The notes beneath the pieces were generated by a model. That model was not told the DNA's origin. It saw only the letters and a program-made list of their open reading frames with translations, and made no database searches. A program made the position numbers and the translations under genes. From Desulfobulbus sp. (GTDB lineage Bacteria > Desulfobacterota > Desulfobulbia > Desulfobulbales > Desulfobulbaceae): a stretch of DNA of 9,954 nucleotides. The stretch is taken from assembly GCA_028684915.1 (NCBI GenBank), contig JAQUEZ010000223.1, forward strand, positions 1 to 9,954. Reading direction: 5' to 3'. Position 1 is the first letter of the stretch. Each line of letters opens with the position of its first letter. Positions 6,991 to 9,954 of the stretch are shown here, piece after piece.

Positions 6991-7027
6991 ATTTACCCAA
7001 GGAAAATTATCGCGCGTCCGGTATTAC

Positions 7028-7040
7028 ATTGGCGCCCAAT
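7028..7040. promoter_or_regulatory. Short inverted repeat upstream of the TMEM43-family gene
   Basis: ATTGG (7028-7032) and CCAAT (7036-7040) flank CGC. The site lies 31 bases before the next start codon and could be a small operator. I see no convincing -35/-10 pair around it, so the function is a guess. Confidence 0.2.
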
Positions 7041-7071
7041 AGTCTGAAAAAGTAGAACGAGGAGAAAATTC

Positions 7072-8277
7072 ATGGAGGAAGATAGTTTTACAGAGGTGAC
7101 CAGCCAATCCTGGGGTGGTCGTCTTGGTGGATCGCTGAAGGGTATCGTGATTGGTTTGCTGCTTATCTGCGTTGGCATCGTGGCGCTGTTGTGGAATGAA
7201 GGCCGTGCCGTTGATCGGGCCCGTGCGCTGGAAGAGGGTGCAGGGCAGATTGTAACCATTGAGGCTGATCGGATAGATCCCGCATACGAAGGCAGACTGG
7301 TCCACCTAAGTGGCAATGCGACCACCCAAGAGCGCTTAAACGATCCCGATTTTGGGGTACAGGCCCAGGCGATCAAGCTGCACCGGGCGGTGCAGATGTT
7401 TCAATGGCAGGAACACCGCAATTCCGAGACCAAGGAAAAACTCGGGGGAGGTACCGAGACGGTTACTACCTACACCTACGACAAAGGGTGGAATTCGAGG
7501 GTCATCCAGTCTTCCAGCTTTAAAAAGCCCACAGGACACCAGAATCCCGGCCACATGCCCTATCAGGGGTGGAGTAGTCAGGCACGGGAGGTGACATTGG
7601 GTGCGTTTCGTTTGCCATCGGGTTTGATCTCCCAGATCAACCAGACCACCAGCATTCCTCTTAACCCGGAGTCAGGGGTGCGTCTGCCTTCGGACCAGGC
7701 TCGGTTAAGTGGCGATGAGATTTATATCGGTCAAGATCCAGCCAGCCCAAGTATCGGCGATATCCGCATCGGTTTCCAGGCGGTTTACCCCACCGACGTG
7801 AGCATCGTCTCGGTACAGCGGGGAGAGAGCTTTACCCCTTATACCGCCTCCAACGGTAATGTGGTGGAGCTGCTGGAGTACGGTTTTCAAACCGCCCAAC
7901 AGATGTTTCAGGCCGCTCAAGGTCGCAACACCTTGCTCACATGGGGTATTCGTCTGGCTGGTTTTATCGGTGTATTTATTGGCTTTCGCATGTTGCTGGG
8001 AACGTTGCGGGTGCTTGCCGCAGTGGTCCCCATGTTCGGCAGGTTGGTTGGTGGTGCCCTCGGTATCCTGGCCTTTATCATAGCGGCCGTGATATCCCTG
8101 GTAAGTATTGCGATTGCCTGGATCTTCTATCGTCCACTGCTTGCTGTCGGACTGCTCGTCGGAGCAGGGGTACTGCTGTTCGGGCTCAAGATAGTAAAAT
8201 CTTCGGATAAGGTTCCAGCGGCGCCGTCAATGACAACCGCGACTCCTCCTCCTCCGCCACCACCTCCTCCGGCATAA
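7072..8277 (+). CDS. TMEM43-family membrane protein
   Basis: This 401-residue protein matches the TMEM43 (LUMA) family, PF07787. One membrane helix lies near the N-terminus (GIVIGLLLICVGIVALLW, 24-41) and is followed by the family-typical NEGRAV. A large extracytoplasmic domain covers about 45-285. It includes the family-like segments LHRAVQMFQWQEHRNSETKE and a Tyr-rich TVTTYTYDKGWNS. Three to four helices cluster near the C-terminus (about 290-380). The tail is unusual: after a short linker it ends in nine consecutive prolines and an alanine. In animals TMEM43 is an inner-nuclear-membrane protein. The bacterial role is not established. The ATG at 7072 has GAGGAG (7059-7064) seven bases upstream. 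It stands alone on this strand and converges with the PTS gene. Confidence 0.82.
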   Translation: MEEDSFTEVTSQSWGGRLGGSLKGIVIGLLLICVGIVALLWNEGRAVDRARALEEGAGQIVTIEADRIDPAYEGRLVHLSGNATTQERLNDPDFGVQAQAIKLHRAVQMFQWQEHRNSETKEKLGGGTETVTTYTYDKGWNSRVIQSSSFKKPTGHQNPGHMPYQGWSSQAREVTLGAFRLPSGLISQINQTTSIPLNPESGVRLPSDQARLSGDEIYIGQDPASPSIGDIRIGFQAVYPTDVSIVSVQRGESFTPYTASNGNVVELLEYGFQTAQQMFQAAQGRNTLLTWGIRLAGFIGVFIGFRMLLGTLRVLAAVVPMFGRLVGGALGILAFIIAAVISLVSIAIAWIFYRPLLAVGLLVGAGVLLFGLKIVKSSDKVPAAPSMTTATPPPPPPPPPA

Positions 8278-8377
8278 GTTTGTCCGGCTTTGTTTGCCGA
8301 CATCCTGCAAACGAGCCGCATTCGAGGGGGACGGAGGGCCTGAGAACTGATTATCGGGGCGATGCAAATGGCAAACG
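8278..8377. other. Convergent intergenic region
   Basis: This 100-base gap separates the ends of two convergent genes. TGTC-C-GGC (8281-8288) can pair with GCCGACA (8296-8302) with one bulged base, but no T-run follows, so it is at best a weak terminator for the TMEM43-family gene. A G-rich patch sits near 8324-8339. The left arm of the larger inverted repeat begins at 8365. Confidence 0.3.
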
Positions 8378-8398
8378 CTAAACGGCGTTTGCCATTTG
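8365..8398. terminator. Strong inverted repeat over the PTS gene stop codon
   Basis: Fourteen bases (CAAATGGCAAACGC, 8365-8378) are perfectly complementary to 8385-8398 around a six-base loop. On the minus strand the downstream gene's last codons form the first arm, and its TAG stop (8380-8378) begins in the loop and ends in the first base of the second arm. Neither side is followed by a T-run, so it is not a canonical intrinsic terminator. It may block exonucleases at the mRNA 3' end or help terminate convergent transcription. Confidence 0.5.
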
Positions 8399-9954
8399 AG
8401 CCCGCATCTCAGCCGCATATTGATCGGCATTCAACCCCACAAGCAGATGCAGCGTAACTTCATCGATAAACACATACCCGGCTATCCCCGCTGCCTGTAG
8501 GGCAACTTCCGAAACCTTGCCCTTATCCTTGACCACAACCCGAAGTCGGGTTTCAGCGGCTGCTTCCACCTTGACCAGATTGTCCCCGCCGCCAAGAGCT
8601 TCCAGATAGTCGTGAGCCTTTTGCGGACCTTCCGGGTCGCGGAGCTTGGGCTCGATCCCTTGCGGCTCATAGTTGACAGAGGGGATGTCTGCTTCGGTCA
8701 GTTCGGCCTCCTGTCCGGCCGTTTTCAAATATTCTTCGATGTCTGTTTTTAAGTTCTCCGACCGTGTTCCGAAGATCGCTTGCAGATTACTCCCAACCAA
8801 TACCACCCCGGAAGCCCCTAATGCTTTGAGCTTATTTTGATCCGCCTTGGCAATGTCCGCCAGTCCTACCCGTAACCGGGTGATGCAGGCATCCAGGTCT
8901 TTGATATTGCTGCGACCTCCAAAGGCCAGTACCAGTTGCCGCGCAAAATCATTGGTGGCGTCCGCACCTGTGCTTCCTTCTGCCATCATCTCCTCTCGTC
9001 CTGGTGTCTTGAGGTCCAGTTTATTGATCAGGAGACGAAAGACCACATAATAGAGGCCAAAATAAACGGGCCCTAAAACAAGGACCATCCATGGTTTAGC
9101 CGCTAAAGGGAAATAGAGCAGATAATCAATAAAGCCCTGAGAGAACGTGTAACCGAGCCTGGCGCCGCTCATGACCATCAGGGGAAAGGCTATGCCGGTC
9201 ATGAGAACATGGGCACCGTAAAGAAGGGGGGCGACGAACATGAATGAAAATTCTAGCGGCTCAGTGATGCCGGTAAGAAAGGTTGTAAGCGCGGCCGAGA
9301 ACATGATCGATCCGACCTTGAGCTTATTTTCCGGTTTAGCCGTGTGCCAGATGGCCAATGCCGCGCCGGGAAGACCAAACATTTTCACCAGAAATCCACC
9401 TGCCAATACACCGTATTCTTGTTTTCCGTAAAAAAAACACGTGAGCCAGCCGGTGGCTGCGGTTCCGTCGGTCTTGACGCATTCGCCCAATTCATAGAAA
9501 AAGGGTGCGTTCCATATATGATGGAGGCCAAAGGGAAGCAGTAATCGTTCGATCGTCCCGTAGATCCATACAGCAGTGAGCGTGGATTCTTCCGAGGCCC
9601 AGTGACCAAAGGTTGAAATGACTTTTTGCACCGGTGGCCAGATGATACTCAAAAGAATACCGACGCCAATGGCCGCGAATGCGGTGATGATGGGAACAAA
9701 GCGTTTTCCTGCAAAGAAACCGAGATAGGGCGGAAGGCTGATGCGGTAGTATCGGTTAAAAAGAACTCCCGCGACGGCACCAATGATAATACCGCCAAAG
9801 ACACCGGTGCTGATGGTCGACAGGCCCAGCATGGTGAAGGGCGCATGCTGGGCGGCGGCCGGTAAATGGGGGTCGAGCTGGGTGATCATCCCAAAATTGA
9901 TGCCGATAACCCCTAAGGTGGCGGTCATAACCAGAAAACCAATGGTTGCAGCCA
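8378..9954 (-). CDS. ptsG: PTS glucose-type permease EIICB with extra EIIB-like domain (5' end outside window)
   Basis: This is the phosphotransferase-system sugar permease that imports and phosphorylates a hexose. The frame stays open to the right edge ([15 protein letters not shown] before the first internal ATG at 9928), so roughly the first 80 residues are missing by comparison with E. coli PtsG as I recall it. The EIIC part has [36 protein letters not shown] and [20 protein letters not shown], the last being the sugar-site region. The EIIB domain (8726-8950) has the phosphocysteine motif [10 protein letters not shown], with Cys at 8885-8887, and [19 protein letters not shown] linker leads to a second EIIB-like domain (8381-8629) with [19 protein letters not shown], in which Ala replaces Cys. 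Similarity to PtsG is strong. N-acetylglucosamine or maltose specificity cannot be excluded. No EIIA is present in the window, so phosphate must come from a separate EIIA. Confidence 0.88.
   Translation of the reverse strand, partial: AATIGFLVMTATLGVIGINFGMITQLDPHLPAAAQHAPFTMLGLSTISTGVFGGIIIGAVAGVLFNRYYRISLPPYLGFFAGKRFVPIITAFAAIGVGILLSIIWPPVQKVISTFGHWASEESTLTAVWIYGTIERLLLPFGLHHIWNAPFFYELGECVKTDGTAATGWLTCFFYGKQEYGVLAGGFLVKMFGLPGAALAIWHTAKPENKLKVGSIMFSAALTTFLTGITEPLEFSFMFVAPLLYGAHVLMTGIAFPLMVMSGARLGYTFSQGFIDYLLYFPLAAKPWMVLVLGPVYFGLYYVVFRLLINKLDLKTPGREEMMAEGSTGADATNDFARQLVLAFGGRSNIKDLDACITRLRVGLADIAKADQNKLKALGASGVVLVGSNLQAIFGTRSENLKTDIEEYLKTAGQEAELTEADIPSVNYEPQGIEPKLRDPEGPQKAHDYLEALGGGDNLVKVEAAAETRLRVVVKDKGKVSEVALQAAGIAGYVFIDEVTLHLLVGLNADQYAAEMRAQMANAV

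Noticed and set aside
8324..8359. Possible G-quadruplex in the convergent spacer
   Set aside because: G-runs are uneven (one run is only GG) and the last is separated by a long loop, so a stable quadruplex is unlikely.
1..9954. CRISPR array, tRNA or rRNA genes, or an intact insertion sequence
   Set aside because: No regularly spaced direct repeats, cloverleaf-like or rRNA-like stretches, and no transposase-like reading frame were seen.

Overview
This window reads as chromosomal DNA of a Gram-negative bacterium. Two genes encode a predicted periplasmic and a predicted outer-membrane protein. The main operon is G+C rich (one hand-counted stretch inside the permease gene, 3361-3420, is about 63%). 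A PadR-led Lol/MacB-like operon, a LolA-like protein and a PtsG-type permease together would fit a proteobacterium or a member of Desulfobacterota. That placement is inference, because no marker gene is present.

Left edge (1-282): possibly the 3' tail of an upstream gene, a hairpin-plus-T-run terminator (83-105), and a promoter region. It carries a 31-bp imperfect palindrome (159-189), a TTGACA -35 box (224-229) and a 12-bp perfect palindrome across the probable -10 (246-257).

Main operon (283-6269, + strand): five tightly packed genes. They encode a PadR-family regulator (TTG start), a LolD/MacB-type ABC ATPase, an 863-residue permease with two FtsX domains, a periplasmic LolA-like lipoprotein-sorting protein (PF17131 type) and a DUF1302-like outer-membrane beta-barrel. 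The first four genes overlap by 8, 10 and 8 bases, and the fifth starts at or before the stop of the fourth. Together they give an ATPase, an inner-membrane extractor, a periplasmic carrier and an outer-membrane partner, all under one ligand-responsive-type regulator. I infer a dedicated Lol-like route that moves a lipoprotein, lipid or other hydrophobic cargo between the two membranes.

Middle (6270-7071): a candidate 28-codon leader or small ORF (6331-6417) overlaps by ATGA a lower-G+C gene for an FMN-binding split-barrel (pyridoxamine-phosphate-oxidase-like) protein. A strong GC-rich palindrome (6974-6990) follows.

Right part (7072-9954): a bacterial TMEM43-family membrane protein (+) converges on a PTS glucose-type EIICB gene (-) that runs off the right edge. 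The PTS protein carries a second, C-terminal EIIB-like domain in which the phosphocysteine is replaced by Ala. A 14-bp perfect inverted repeat covers its stop codon.
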